64,000 nucleotides of DNA from CAVSJJ01 sp963771015 (GTDB lineage: Bacteria; Actinomycetota; Actinomycetes; Actinomycetales; Dermatophilaceae): assembly GCA_963771015.1 (NCBI GenBank), contig CAVYRN010000005.1:496001-560000 (forward strand). Direction: 5' to 3'. The notes under the pieces were generated by a model. The model was given only the letters and a program-made list of their open reading frames with translations, was not told the origin of the DNA and did not search any database. Shown here one piece after another: positions 51,292 to 59,857 of this stretch (its first letter is position 1; the number at the start of each line of letters is the position of its first letter). A program made the translations under genes and the position numbers.

Positions 51292-52937
51292 CAGCGGGCC
51301 CGGCGCCGCGACGACGCCCTGCGCTGGCTCGGCCGCACGACGGTGTCCCCTGCCTCGGTGGCCGCGAGAGCGAGGGAGCGGCCATGGTCGGCGAGCGCGT
51401 CGACGAGGGAGTCGGCCGACGGCTCGGGCGCGAGGACGTCGACCCGCAGTCCGTGTTCCTCGGCGGTCTTCGCCGTGGCGGGACCGATGCACGCGACGAC
51501 GGTGGTGGGCGCGGGCTTGCCGGCGATGCCGACGAGGTTGCGCACCGTCGAGCTCGACGTGAAGACGACGGCGTCGAAGGCGCCGCCCTTGATCGCCTCG
51601 CGGATCTCGACGGCCGGCGGAGCGGCGCGGACCGTCCGGTAGGCCGTGACGTCGTCGACCTCCCAGCCCATGTCCTGCAGCCCGGCGACGAGCGTGTCGG
51701 TGGCGATGTCGGCCCGCGGGAGGAAGACCCGGTTGATCGGGTCGAGGACGTCGTCGTAGGGCGGCCAGTCCTCGAGCAGTCCGCGCGCGGACTGCTCGCC
51801 GCACGGCACGAGGTCGGGGTTGATGCCCCAGTCACGCAGCGCCTGGGCCGTCACCCCGCCGACCGCGGCGACCTTGAGCCCGGCGAACGAGCGCGCGTCC
51901 AGGCCGAACTCCTCGAACTTCTCACGGACCGCCTTGACGGCGTTGACGGAGGTGAACCCGACCCACTCGTAGCGCCCCGTGACCATGCCCTTGACGGCCC
52001 GCTCCATCTGCTGCGGGGTCCGCGGCGGCTCGACGGAGATCGTCGGGACGACGGTCGACTCCGCGCCGTAGCGGGACAACCGCGAGGTCATGGACCCGGA
52101 CTGCTCCTTGGTCCGCGGGACGAGGACGCTCCAGCCGAACAGCGGCTTGGTCTCGTACCACGAGAGGGCCTCGCGGAGCAGGACCGTGTCGCCGACGATG
52201 GCCATCGAGGGCGCGGCCGTGGCCTTGATCGTCTGGGGCGCCTCGGCGAGCGTCGTCTGCCAGCTCGCCTGGCTCACCGTGGTGCCCCGCGTCGCGACGA
52301 CGACCGGGGTGAGGGGGTCGCGGCCGCCGTCCAGCAGCCCGCCGAGCGTGTCACGCAGCGCCTCGACGCCGCCGAGGACGACGACGGTGACATCGGGGTC
52401 GCTGGGTGCGGCCAGCCCCGCGTCGCGCGTTCCGGAGCCGATGACGTGGACGGCCCTGGAGGCACCCGCGGTGAGCGGGACGCCGGCATACGCGGGGACG
52501 GCGTTGACCGAGCTGACCCCGGGGACGACCTCGAAGGGGATCCCCGCCTTGGCGCAGGCGGCCGCCTCCTCCGCGAGCCCGTTGAAGGTCGACGGGTCCC
52601 CGTCCATGAGCCGGACGACGAGCCCGCCGGGATGGCCCTTGGCGGCCTTGACGACGAGCTTGGCCCGGGATGCCTGGGTGAGCGGCTGGCCGGCCTCGCC
52701 GTACCCCGCGTCGACGACATCGACGCCGACGCCGCAGCAGCGGGCGACGACCTCTTCGCGGGCCATCTGGTCCATGACCACCGCGTCGGCGTCGGCGAGG
52801 TACTCGACGGCGCGCATCGTCAGCAGGCCGGCGTCGCCGGGGCCGGCACCGACGAAGGCCACCCGGGCTGGTGTCGTGGCCCGGCTCCCGCCGACGGAGT
52901 GGGTGGGCGGGGTGGTCGAGCGCATCGTCGGGCTCAC
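51291..52937 (-). CDS. hemD: Fused uroporphyrinogen-III methyltransferase/synthase
   Basis: This 548-residue bifunctional protein is common in actinobacteria. Residues about 20-265 are a CobA/SUMT methyltransferase (VAFVGAGPGDAGLLTMRAVEYL near 26-47, RLMDGDPSTFNGLAEE, VVPGVSSVNAVPAYAG). It methylates uroporphyrinogen III towards sirohaem or cobalamin. Residues about 275-535 are a HemD uroporphyrinogen-III synthase domain (WSVLVPRTKEQSGSMTSRL, GFTSVNAVKAVREKF, DAVVFTSSSTVRNLVG). GTG 52937 overlaps hemC by 4 bases. Its tail is basic. Confidence 0.93.
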   Translation of the reverse strand: MSPTMRSTTPPTHSVGGSRATTPARVAFVGAGPGDAGLLTMRAVEYLADADAVVMDQMAREEVVARCCGVGVDVVDAGYGEAGQPLTQASRAKLVVKAAKGHPGGLVVRLMDGDPSTFNGLAEEAAACAKAGIPFEVVPGVSSVNAVPAYAGVPLTAGASRAVHVIGSGTRDAGLAAPSDPDVTVVVLGGVEALRDTLGGLLDGGRDPLTPVVVATRGTTVSQASWQTTLAEAPQTIKATAAPSMAIVGDTVLLREALSWYETKPLFGWSVLVPRTKEQSGSMTSRLSRYGAESTVVPTISVEPPRTPQQMERAVKGMVTGRYEWVGFTSVNAVKAVREKFEEFGLDARSFAGLKVAAVGGVTAQALRDWGINPDLVPCGEQSARGLLEDWPPYDDVLDPINRVFLPRADIATDTLVAGLQDMGWEVDDVTAYRTVRAAPPAVEIREAIKGGAFDAVVFTSSSTVRNLVGIAGKPAPTTVVACIGPATAKTAEEHGLRVDVLAPEPSADSLVDALADHGRSLALAATEAGDTVVRPSQRRASSRRRAR

Positions 52938-53932
52938 AGGTCACGCTCCGTGGCGAGTAGGTCGGTCAGGTCGGCGGGGACTGTCGTCGGGTCGGGCCCG
53001 GGCCTGGCGACGGGCGGGCCGGTCGCTGTCAGCGCTGCCGCGCCGTCGTCGAGGAGGATGCCGGCCAGCCGGGCGCCGAGCCCCGCCGCGTCCGCCGGGA
53101 GCCCCACGATGGAGCGGCGCAGGTCCTCGGAGCCGTCGACCGCACCGACGAAGGCGCGCAGCGAGAGCTCGGGGCCGTCGAGGCCCTCGACGACCTCGGC
53201 GAGCGCCCCGACGGGAGCGGTGCACCCGGCCTCGAGGGTGGCGAGGAGGGCGCGCTCGGCGGTGATGCAGGCACGGGTGTCGGGGTCGTCGAGGGCCGAC
53301 ACGGCGGCCGTGGTGACGTCGTCGTCGGCCCGCACCTCGACGGCCAGGGCCCCCTGTCCCGGCGCCGGAAGCATCTGGATCGGGTCGAGCAGCTCGGTTG
53401 CCTCGCTTCGGCGCCCCAGCCGGCCCAGGCCGGCACTGGCCAGGACGACGGCGTCGCACTCACCCGAGGCGACCTTGCCGATGCGGGTGTCGACGTTGCC
53501 CCGCATGTCCCGGATGGTCAGGCCGAGGCCGAGGGCGGCCAGCTGCGCGGCGCGGCGCGGCGACCCGGTGCCGACGACCGACCCTGTCGGCAGCTCGCCG
53601 AGGGTGAGACCGTCGCGGGCGACGAGCGCATCACGGGGGTCTTCGCGCACCGGGACGGCGGCGACGAGGAGACCCTCCTCGGCCGCCGTCGGCAGATCCT
53701 TGAGCGAGTGGACGGCGAGGTCGACCGCGCCGTCGCGGAGCGCCTGACGCAGGGCCGACACGAAGACCCCGGTACCCCCCATCGCGCTGAGCGGGGTGGC
53801 GGCATCACTGTCACCGGCCGTGACGACCTCGACGAGCTCGACGTCATGCCCGAGCGCACGCAGCCGATCGGCCACCCACCCCGACTGGGTGGTGGCGAGC
53901 AGCGAGCGCCGGGTGCCGAGCCGCAGGGTCAC
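52934..53932 (-). CDS. hemC: Porphobilinogen deaminase (hydroxymethylbilane synthase)
   Basis: This 332-residue enzyme polymerises four porphobilinogens. RLGTRRSLLATTQSGWVADRL lies at the N-terminus and VDLAVHSLKDLPTA near residues 70-83. The dipyrromethane-cofactor cysteine is in LATLEAGCTAPVGALAE near residue 240. GTG 53932 overlaps the hemA stop by 4 bases. Confidence 0.95.
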   Translation of the reverse strand: MTLRLGTRRSLLATTQSGWVADRLRALGHDVELVEVVTAGDSDAATPLSAMGGTGVFVSALRQALRDGAVDLAVHSLKDLPTAAEEGLLVAAVPVREDPRDALVARDGLTLGELPTGSVVGTGSPRRAAQLAALGLGLTIRDMRGNVDTRIGKVASGECDAVVLASAGLGRLGRRSEATELLDPIQMLPAPGQGALAVEVRADDDVTTAAVSALDDPDTRACITAERALLATLEAGCTAPVGALAEVVEGLDGPELSLRAFVGAVDGSEDLRRSIVGLPADAAGLGARLAGILLDDGAAALTATGPPVARPGPDPTTVPADLTDLLATERDL

Positions 53933-55239
53933 GTCAGGTCCCCCGGGAACCGAGGGGGGGTCTCGACGAGGCGGCGCTGCGCCGGGGTGAGGTCGAAGAG
54001 CTCGGACAGGGCTTGGGCATAGCTGGCGCCGAGGCCGCTGCGAGCGAGCTCCTTGACCCGGACGGTCGGGGTGTGGAGGAGCTTCTCGACGATCCGGTGG
54101 GCGGCCCGCCGGACCTCGGCCCGCTCGGCCTCGCTGAGGTCGGGTGTGCGGTGCTCGAGGCGGACCAGCTCCTGCTCGAGCACCTCGGCCGCCCGGGCGC
54201 GCAGCGCGGCAACGGTCGGGACGACGCTCTCGGCCGCCCCCGCGAGGATGTACTCGGCCACCTCGGCCGTGACGAGGTCTCGCGCCTGCTGGACCTGCGG
54301 GGTGTCGGCGGTGCCGCTGAGGAGCACCCCGAGCTCGGCGAGGCCGAGGCGGGTGATCCCGGGGAGCTCTCCGACGGCGGTCTCGATATCGTGCGGGAGG
54401 GCGAGGTCGATGTAGATCTGCGGCCGGCCGCCGCGGATGCCGAGGGCAGCGGCGGCATCGGCCACCGAGACGATGGCGCCCTTCGCACCGGTCGCGGCGA
54501 GCACGACGTCACTCTCGGCAAGGACGTCGACGAGGTCGGCCATCGGCCGGGCGGTGCCGCCGACGCGTTCTGCGAGGTGCTCGGCGCGCTCGGGGCTGCG
54601 GTTGAGGACCCAGAGCCGGGCTGCGCCCTCGCGAGAGGCGGCCTTGGCAGCCAGGGCGCCCATGCCCCCCGCGCCGACGACGGCGACCGTGCACCCGCCG
54701 ACCGAGCCGAGGACCGACGCGGCATGGTCGAGGCCGGCGCTGACGAGGGAGTGGCTCACCGCGTCGATCTCGGTCTCGGTGTGGACCCGCTTGCCCACCC
54801 GCAACGCCCACTGGAAGAGCATGTTGAGGCCCGGCCCGACGTGGCCGTGCCGCTGGGCCCGGGTCAGCGCGCCGCGGAGCTGGCCGAGGACCTGGGCCTC
54901 GCCGACGGCCATCGAGTCCAGGCCGGCGGCGACACCGAAGGCATGGGCGATGCCCCGGTCCTCGTAGTGGAGGTAGAGATGCGGCTGCAGCTCCGCCCGC
55001 GGCATACCGGAGCTGATGGCGAGCGCCTCGGTGACATCGGCGACCGCGCCGTGGAAGGTGAGCGCCTCGACATAGACCTCGGTGCGGTTGCACGTCGAGA
55101 CGACGATGGCCTCGGAGACGTTCTCGGTGTGGAGCAGGTGGGTCTCGAGGGTGCTTTGCCCGGCGGCGTCGAGGGCCACCGCCTCGAGGAGCGACATGGG
55201 AGCGTCGTGATGCGAGACGCCGATAACGAGCAGGCTCAT
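53929..55239 (-). CDS. hemA: Glutamyl-tRNA reductase
   Basis: This 436-residue enzyme makes glutamate-1-semialdehyde from glutamyl-tRNA, the committed step of C5-pathway tetrapyrrole synthesis. The catalytic cysteine is in VSTCNRTEVYVEA near residue 50. GVAAGLDSMAVGEAQVLGQLRGAL lies near 100-123, and the NADPH Rossmann motif VAVVGAGGMGALAA near 182-195. The ATG at 55239 overlaps the rex stop by 4 bases, so its expression should follow Rex control of the shared promoter. Confidence 0.96.
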   Translation of the reverse strand: MSLLVIGVSHHDAPMSLLEAVALDAAGQSTLETHLLHTENVSEAIVVSTCNRTEVYVEALTFHGAVADVTEALAISSGMPRAELQPHLYLHYEDRGIAHAFGVAAGLDSMAVGEAQVLGQLRGALTRAQRHGHVGPGLNMLFQWALRVGKRVHTETEIDAVSHSLVSAGLDHAASVLGSVGGCTVAVVGAGGMGALAAKAASREGAARLWVLNRSPERAEHLAERVGGTARPMADLVDVLAESDVVLAATGAKGAIVSVADAAAALGIRGGRPQIYIDLALPHDIETAVGELPGITRLGLAELGVLLSGTADTPQVQQARDLVTAEVAEYILAGAAESVVPTVAALRARAAEVLEQELVRLEHRTPDLSEAERAEVRRAAHRIVEKLLHTPTVRVKELARSGLGASYAQALSELFDLTPAQRRLVETPPRFPGDLT

Positions 55240-55919
55240 GAGGTCGCCACCTTCGCCGCCACGGGGGCGGACTTACGCTGTTCGTGGAATGCGAGGATCT
55301 GCAGCTCGGTCGACAGGTCGACCTTGCGGACGACGACGCCGTCATGGACGGCGAGCGGCCGCGGTGCGAAGTTGAGGATCGAGCAGACCCCCGCCTCGGT
55401 GAGGACGTCGCACACCTCCTGGGCGGAGTCGGCCGGGGTGGCGATGACACCGATCGCCAGACCCTGCTCGGCGACGAGGTCGCCGAGGTCGCTCATCGGA
55501 CGGACCCGGCGACCGGCGATGACCGTGCCGACGACCGCGGGGTCGTGGTCGAGCAGGGCGACGACCCGGAACCCGCGGGTCGCGAAGCCGCTGTATGCCG
55601 CGAGCGCACGCCCGAGGTTGCCCATCCCGACGATGGCAACCGGCCAGTCCTGGGTGAGCCCGAGGGCCAGTGAGATCTCGTAGGCGAGCCGGTCGACCTC
55701 GTAGCCGACACCCCGGGTGCCGTACGAGCCCAGGTGGGACAGGTCCTTGCGCAGCTTGGCCGGGCTGACCCCGGCGGCGGCGGCGAGCTCGTCGGAGCTG
55801 ACCGAGGCGATCCCCTGCTCGGCGTACGAGGTGAGACAGCGCAGGTAGCCGGGGAGCCGTGCGACCGATGCGTCGGGGATCCCGCGGGGGGACACGACGG
55901 CGGCGGACACGGTGGTCAC
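55236..55919 (-). CDS. rex: Redox-sensing transcriptional repressor Rex
   Basis: This 227-residue NADH/NAD+-sensing repressor has an N-terminal winged helix, VSSDELAAAAGVSPAKLRKDLSHLGSYGTRGVGYEVDRL, near residues 39-77 and a Rossmann domain VAIVGMGNLGRALAAYSGF near 92-110. NADH releases it from DNA. In Streptomyces it controls cyd, nuo and hem genes. GTG 55919 (AGGAG just upstream) is preferred; GTG 55910 is possible and upstream frames lack support. It is the first gene of the hem operon. Confidence 0.93.
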   Translation of the reverse strand: MTTVSAAVVSPRGIPDASVARLPGYLRCLTSYAEQGIASVSSDELAAAAGVSPAKLRKDLSHLGSYGTRGVGYEVDRLAYEISLALGLTQDWPVAIVGMGNLGRALAAYSGFATRGFRVVALLDHDPAVVGTVIAGRRVRPMSDLGDLVAEQGLAIGVIATPADSAQEVCDVLTEAGVCSILNFAPRPLAVHDGVVVRKVDLSTELQILAFHEQRKSAPVAAKVATS

Positions 55920-56011
55920 CTGCTCCTTTCGGCAGACAGGCGCCTGGCTGGGCGTCAAGCGCAGAGCGCGCGCGACCGATCCGGGTAGGTCGTCAAACGC
56001 GCAACGAGTGC

Positions 56012-56040
56012 AGGTTACGCAGTTGTGAACGAATGCACAA
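56012..56040 (-). promoter_or_regulatory. rex-hem operon promoter with overlapping Rex operator
   Basis: On the minus strand, TTGTGC (56040-56035) and TAACCT (56017-56012) are spaced by exactly 17 bases, a good -35/-10 pair. The -35 is part of an 18-bp inverted repeat at 56023-56040, TTGTGAACGAATGCACAA, which matches the Rex consensus TTGTGA-N6-TCACAA at 11 of 12 positions. Rex bound here would exclude RNA polymerase, giving autoregulation and redox control of hemACDB. The leader to the rex start is about 85 bases. Confidence 0.7.
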
Positions 56041-56164
56041 AGTCACAAGGTTCCGGCTGAGACGACCGGAAAGGTCGGCGCGCCGAGCGGTGCTCGACCG
56101 GCCTGCACCGCCCCGGGGAACGTGACCGACGTCACGTCCGAGCGCCGGTCGGGCGGGCCGGGGG

Positions 56165-56467
56165 TCAGGCCAGCGCGGCCCGCAGCCGCGCCTCGTCCAC
56201 GCGCCAGTAGTCGTGACGGCGCCCGTCGACGAGGGTGACCGGTATCTCCTCGGCGTACCGCTCGAGGAGCTGCGGGTCCTCGAGGATCGACACCTCGGCC
56301 CAGCCGACCCCGAGGTCGGCCGCGACCCGTTCGATGACGGACCGTGCCTCGTCGCAGAGGTGGCACCCCGGCTTGCCGATGAGGGTGATCCGGGGCACCG
56401 CGTCGGACGGAGGCGCCGCGGACGCGCCGGCACGAACGGGGTCGGGCGAGGTGGGGCCGGACGGCAT
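56165..56467 (-). CDS. Glutaredoxin-family (DUF836-type) protein
   Basis: This 100-residue thioredoxin-fold protein has the CXXC active site in RITLIGKPGCHLCDEARSVIERVA near residues 26-49 and EIPVTLVDGRRHDYWRVDEARL near the end, as in the glutaredoxin-like family often found next to rex or the acyltransferase gene. The first 25 residues are Pro/Ala-rich and may be partly untranslated if a later start is used. It probably acts as a small cytosolic thiol oxidoreductase. Partner unknown. Confidence 0.8.
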   Translation of the reverse strand: MPSGPTSPDPVRAGASAAPPSDAVPRITLIGKPGCHLCDEARSVIERVAADLGVGWAEVSILEDPQLLERYAEEIPVTLVDGRRHDYWRVDEARLRAALA

Positions 56468-56482
56468 ACGGACCGGTCCTCC

Positions 56483-57937
56483 CTAGAAGAAGACCGACCG
56501 TCGCTGCATGAGCAGCGAGTACAGGGTCTGCTGGATCGTCTCGCGAACCCGGTCGGTGAGGTCGAACACGAGCATGGGGTCCTCTGCCGCTGCCGAGCCG
56601 TACTCCTCCGTGTGGATCGGGGCGCCGAACTCGATGATCCACTTGCTGGGCAGTGGGACCAGGCCGAGCGGCCCCAGCCACGGGAAGGTCGGCGTGACAG
56701 GCAGGTACGGAAGACCGAGTGCGCGGGCGACGAGCTTCATGTTGCCGAGGATGGGGGCGATCTCCTCGGCGCCGACGACCGATGCCGGGATGATGGGGAC
56801 CCCGGCCGTGAGCGCCGCCGAGACGAACCCGCCCCGGCCGAAGCGCTGGAGCTTGTAGCGCTCCGAGAACGGCTTGCCGATCCCCTTGAACCCTTCGGGG
56901 AAGACGCCGACGAGCTCGCCCTGGGCGAAGAGCCGGTCGGCGTCGGCGTTCGTCGCCAGCGTCGCGCCGCCGCGCCGGGAGACCGAGCCGAGGAAGGGCG
57001 CCTGGAAGACGAGGTCCGCACCGAGCGCCCGCATCACCCGATGCTGGGGATGCTCGTCGTGGATGGCGAGCTGGACCATGAGGGAGTCGATGGCGATGGT
57101 GCCCGAGTGGTTGGCGACGACGAGGGCACCGCCCTCGGCCGGGATGTTCTCGACCCCCCGGGTCTCGACCCGGAACCAGTGTCGGTAGATGGGCCGCACG
57201 AGCGGGAAGAGGATGGTCTCGGCGAAGTCGGCGTCGTAGCCGAAGTCGTCGACGACGTAGTCGCCCTCGAGACGGCGCCGGACGTAGGCGAGCAGCTCGG
57301 CCAGCCGGCGCTCGACGTCCTCCGGCGAGATGCCGGCCCCCTGGGCCGCGAGCCGGATCGCGGCGACGGCGCCGACGACGAGGTCCTCGAGACCCGGCGT
57401 GGGCAGGGCCGACTCACCCTGGTCGACGACGGTCGGGTCGGGCGGCGCCGCGTCCCGCCCCTGCGGGGCCGCGGTCGGGTCGGGGACCGGAGCGATCCTC
57501 AGGTGGGGGCGGGCCCGCTCGTCCGCCTCCCGCTTGGCGCGGGCGGACCGGCGCTCGCGGGTCGGCGGCGCGGGCGCGGGCGGGCCCGGCGCCGTCGCGG
57601 CGACCAGGGGTCGGCGGCGCGAGCCCGGCGAGACCCGCTCGCCGGTCTGACGGGCGGCCTTCTTCTGGACCCCGGAGGTGATGACCGGGCGGGGCCGGTG
57701 CGCCTCGCGACGGGGCGTCGTCGCCTCGGTCGCCTCGGGCTTCGGCGCCGCGGCGTCCTCGGCCGGGGTGATCGGCGGGGCGCCGATGAGCGGCGTCGCC
57801 CGGCGCCTCGCCCGTTCGCCGGTCGCGCGGGCGGCGCCGGCGGCGACCGACCCGCGAGCGGGCGTCGGCCGACGCGGGGGCTCGGCACGCCCCACCGCGG
57901 CGGCCCGGGTGTCCTTCGACGGCTGCTGCTTGGTCAC
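56483..57937 (-). CDS. PlsC-type lysophospholipid acyltransferase with long basic N-terminus
   Basis: This is a 484-residue protein. The catalytic domain occupies about residues 190-480, with acyltransferase motif I GALVVANHSGTIAIDSLMV (here NHSGTIAID rather than the usual NHx4D spacing, Asp retained), motif II near SRRGGATLATNADADRLF and motif III VGVFPEGFKGIG. The first 180 residues are disordered, rich in Ala/Arg/Pro/Thr and highly basic. The GTG at 57937 overlaps the epimerase stop by 4 bases, and this pair is common in actinobacteria. It may acylate a lysophospholipid or glycolipid at the membrane; the substrate is unknown. Confidence 0.8.
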   Translation of the reverse strand: MTKQQPSKDTRAAAVGRAEPPRRPTPARGSVAAGAARATGERARRRATPLIGAPPITPAEDAAAPKPEATEATTPRREAHRPRPVITSGVQKKAARQTGERVSPGSRRRPLVAATAPGPPAPAPPTRERRSARAKREADERARPHLRIAPVPDPTAAPQGRDAAPPDPTVVDQGESALPTPGLEDLVVGAVAAIRLAAQGAGISPEDVERRLAELLAYVRRRLEGDYVVDDFGYDADFAETILFPLVRPIYRHWFRVETRGVENIPAEGGALVVANHSGTIAIDSLMVQLAIHDEHPQHRVMRALGADLVFQAPFLGSVSRRGGATLATNADADRLFAQGELVGVFPEGFKGIGKPFSERYKLQRFGRGGFVSAALTAGVPIIPASVVGAEEIAPILGNMKLVARALGLPYLPVTPTFPWLGPLGLVPLPSKWIIEFGAPIHTEEYGSAAAEDPMLVFDLTDRVRETIQQTLYSLLMQRRSVFF

Positions 57938-58977
57938 CAGGCCCTCCCGGGTATGCGGTGGGCGAGGATGCCCGCGCCCCGCGCAAGGAGCCCGGCCGCG
58001 GCCAGCGCGCTGTCGGCGGTCGGCAGGATCGGGCGCACCGAGGCCGCGAAGTCCTCGAACGCCTCGCGGGTCGTGTACCGCGGTTCGAAGCCGAACTGCT
58101 CCCGCATGATGGTCGTGTCGAGTCCTCGCCCGAAGGCCAGGAAGGAGATCTGGTCCGGGGAGAAGTCGGCGAGGCCAAGGCGTCTGGTCACCGAACCGAC
58201 CGGACCGGAGGCAGACATCGGCACGGGGAGGAGCGGACGGCGCAGCCGCGCCGCGGCTTGGAGCACGGTGATGACGCCGTCGCCGGCGATGTTGACGACG
58301 CCGGTGGCGTTCCCCCGGGTTGCCCGGAGCATGGTCTCTGTGGCGTCCACCTCGTGCACGAACTGCATCCGGGCGTCGTAGCCGAACGGCACGGGGACGA
58401 CCGGCATGCTGAAGTAGTCGGTCATCGACGTCCGGATGTGCGGACCGATGATGTTGGCGAACCGAAGCACGAGGATCTCGGTGTCGGGCCGACGCCGGGC
58501 GAAGCCGCGGACATACCCCTCGACCTCGATCGAGTCCTTGCCGAACCCGGTACGCGGCATCCGCCGGGCGGTCATCTCCTCGGTGAACATCGCCGGGTCG
58601 CGCGGGCTGGACCCATAGACCGACGCCGAGGACTTGACGACGAGCCGCCGCACGCTCGGGGCCTTCTGACAGGCCGCGAGCAGCTGCATCGTCCCGATGA
58701 CGTTGATCTCCTTCTGCGGCGTACGGCCGCCGACGAAGGTCGGGGTGGCGATGACGTTCATGTGGACGACGGTGTCGACGCCCGCCTGGTCGATGACCTT
58801 CCCGATCATCGGGTTGCGGATGTCGGCCCGGACGAAGTCGGCCGAGCCGATGTCGTGTGCGGGGGGGATGACGTCGACACCGACGACGCGCTCGACGTCG
58901 GGAAGCGCCGCGAGCCGGCGCGCGACGAGCCCACCGAGGTAGCGAGACACCCCGGTCACGAGCACGACACCTGCCAC
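57934..58977 (-). CDS. NAD-dependent epimerase/dehydratase family protein
   Basis: This 347-residue extended short-chain dehydrogenase has the nucleotide-binding start VVLVTGVSRYLGGLVARRLA (TGxxxxxG) at residues 4-23, VDVIPPA as the acidic-position end of strand 2, and a YxxxK-like region reading SSASVYGSSPRD near residues 113-125. No clean catalytic YxxxK tetrad is seen, so it may act as an atypical member. It is translationally coupled to the PlsC-like acyltransferase, suggesting a shared role in envelope lipid or sugar modification. The GTG at 58977 has GAAAGGGG upstream. Confidence 0.8.
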   Translation of the reverse strand: MAGVVLVTGVSRYLGGLVARRLAALPDVERVVGVDVIPPAHDIGSADFVRADIRNPMIGKVIDQAGVDTVVHMNVIATPTFVGGRTPQKEINVIGTMQLLAACQKAPSVRRLVVKSSASVYGSSPRDPAMFTEEMTARRMPRTGFGKDSIEVEGYVRGFARRRPDTEILVLRFANIIGPHIRTSMTDYFSMPVVPVPFGYDARMQFVHEVDATETMLRATRGNATGVVNIAGDGVITVLQAAARLRRPLLPVPMSASGPVGSVTRRLGLADFSPDQISFLAFGRGLDTTIMREQFGFEPRYTTREAFEDFAASVRPILPTADSALAAAGLLARGAGILAHRIPGRAW

Positions 58978-59163
58978 GAACGCCCCTTTCCCGTTCGACC
59001 TGTTCTGACCCTACCGAGCCGGGGGCGGCAACACCCCATCCCCGGCCCGACCAGTCTGGTCGGCCCGGCGCCCCGGCGCGAGCCGGCGGACGGGGGTTCG
59101 GGGTCGGACCCGGCCGGCATACCCCTTCCAGCACGACCCGGACGGGTCGCCGAGGCATGACGA

Positions 59164-59189
59164 AGGCCCCCTCCGCTCGGTGGGGGCCT
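59164..59189 (-). terminator. Stem-loop terminator downstream of bS22
   Basis: AGGCCCCC (59164-59171) pairs perfectly with GGGGGCCT (59182-59189) around a 10-base loop, 48 bases past the bS22 stop on the minus strand. On that strand the stem is followed by TCGTC rather than a T-tract, as is usual in actinobacteria. The wider gap 58978-59237 contains no gene. Confidence 0.65.
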
Positions 59190-59237
59190 GGCGTCCTCGT
59201 GACGAGCGCGTCGCCGGCATGCGCCGACGACGGCGGG

Positions 59238-59336
59238 TCACTTCTTGTTGCGGCGCTGGTGGCGCGTCTTGCGCAGCAGCTTGCGGTGCTTCTTCTTGGC
59301 CATCCGCTTGCGGCGCTTCTTGATCACTGAGCCCAT
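59238..59336 (-). CDS. Small ribosomal protein bS22 (AURKAIP1/COX24 domain)
   Basis: This 32-residue, extremely basic protein starts MGSVIKKRRKRMAKKKHRKL and continues through a run of Arg/Lys/His to a double-Lys end. It matches the short AURKAIP1/COX24-domain protein found in actinobacterial small ribosomal subunits (bS22). The ATG at 59336 has GAAGGA upstream. It is monocistronic, with a stem-loop terminator after the stop. Confidence 0.9.
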   Translation of the reverse strand: MGSVIKKRRKRMAKKKHRKLLRKTRHQRRNKK

Positions 59337-59415
59337 GTGGTGTCCTTCTCGCTTCGGTGCCGACCGCCCACCCTACCGGGCGGTCCCGAGCGGCCCCAAA
59401 CCGCGGCCGCACCTG

Positions 59416-59453
59416 CCTCGAGGGGCGGCCCGAAACCGGGCCGCCCCTCGAGG
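59416..59453 (-). terminator. 17-bp perfect stem terminator of the BldC-like gene
   Basis: Arms of 17 bases (59416-59432 and 59437-59453) pair perfectly around the four-base loop AAAC. The hairpin begins 23 bases past the stop of the BldC-like gene. It is extremely GC-rich without a T-tract, the usual actinobacterial intrinsic terminator form, and isolates this gene from bS22. Confidence 0.75.
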
Positions 59454-59475
59454 TGTCTGTCGATGCTGCGATCGC

Positions 59476-59676
59476 TCACGCGGTGTCGACGTACGAGGTG
59501 CGCAGGTACTTGTGCACCTCGTCCTCCGGGACCCGGAAGGAACGGCCGACGCGGATGGCCGGCAGCTCGCCAGCGTGCACCATGCGGTACACGGTCATCT
59601 TGGACACGCGCATGATCGAGGCAACCTCGGCAACGGTAAGGAACCGTACCTCGGCGAGCTGGCGCTCCTGAGACAT
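59476..59676 (-). CDS. BldC-like helix-turn-helix DNA-binding protein
   Basis: This 66-residue MerR/excisionase-type winged helix has FLTVAEVASIMRVSKMTVYRMVHAGELPAIRVGRSFRVPEDEVHKYL at residues 12-58, covering the helix-turn-helix and wing. Length and sequence match the BldC family, which in Streptomyces binds DNA cooperatively to control development. I chose ATG 59676 with GAGG upstream; ATG or GTG codons further upstream would add only an Arg-rich segment. The role in a probably non-sporulating relative is unknown. Confidence 0.88.
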   Translation of the reverse strand: MSQERQLAEVRFLTVAEVASIMRVSKMTVYRMVHAGELPAIRVGRSFRVPEDEVHKYLRTSYVDTA

Positions 59677-59857
59677 CTGTGACCTCGATCTTCTGCCGGT
59701 CCGCATCGCCGGCTTCCCCTCCGGCGGCCATCTACGGACGTGCAAGCGCAACCATAGGGGCAGATGTGACGGCTGGGGAAGGCTATGGGGAAAACTTGTC
59801 CGAATTGTCCAGTCGACACGCAGAAGTCCTGCGGATTCACTGCCCCGAGATGGCCGC

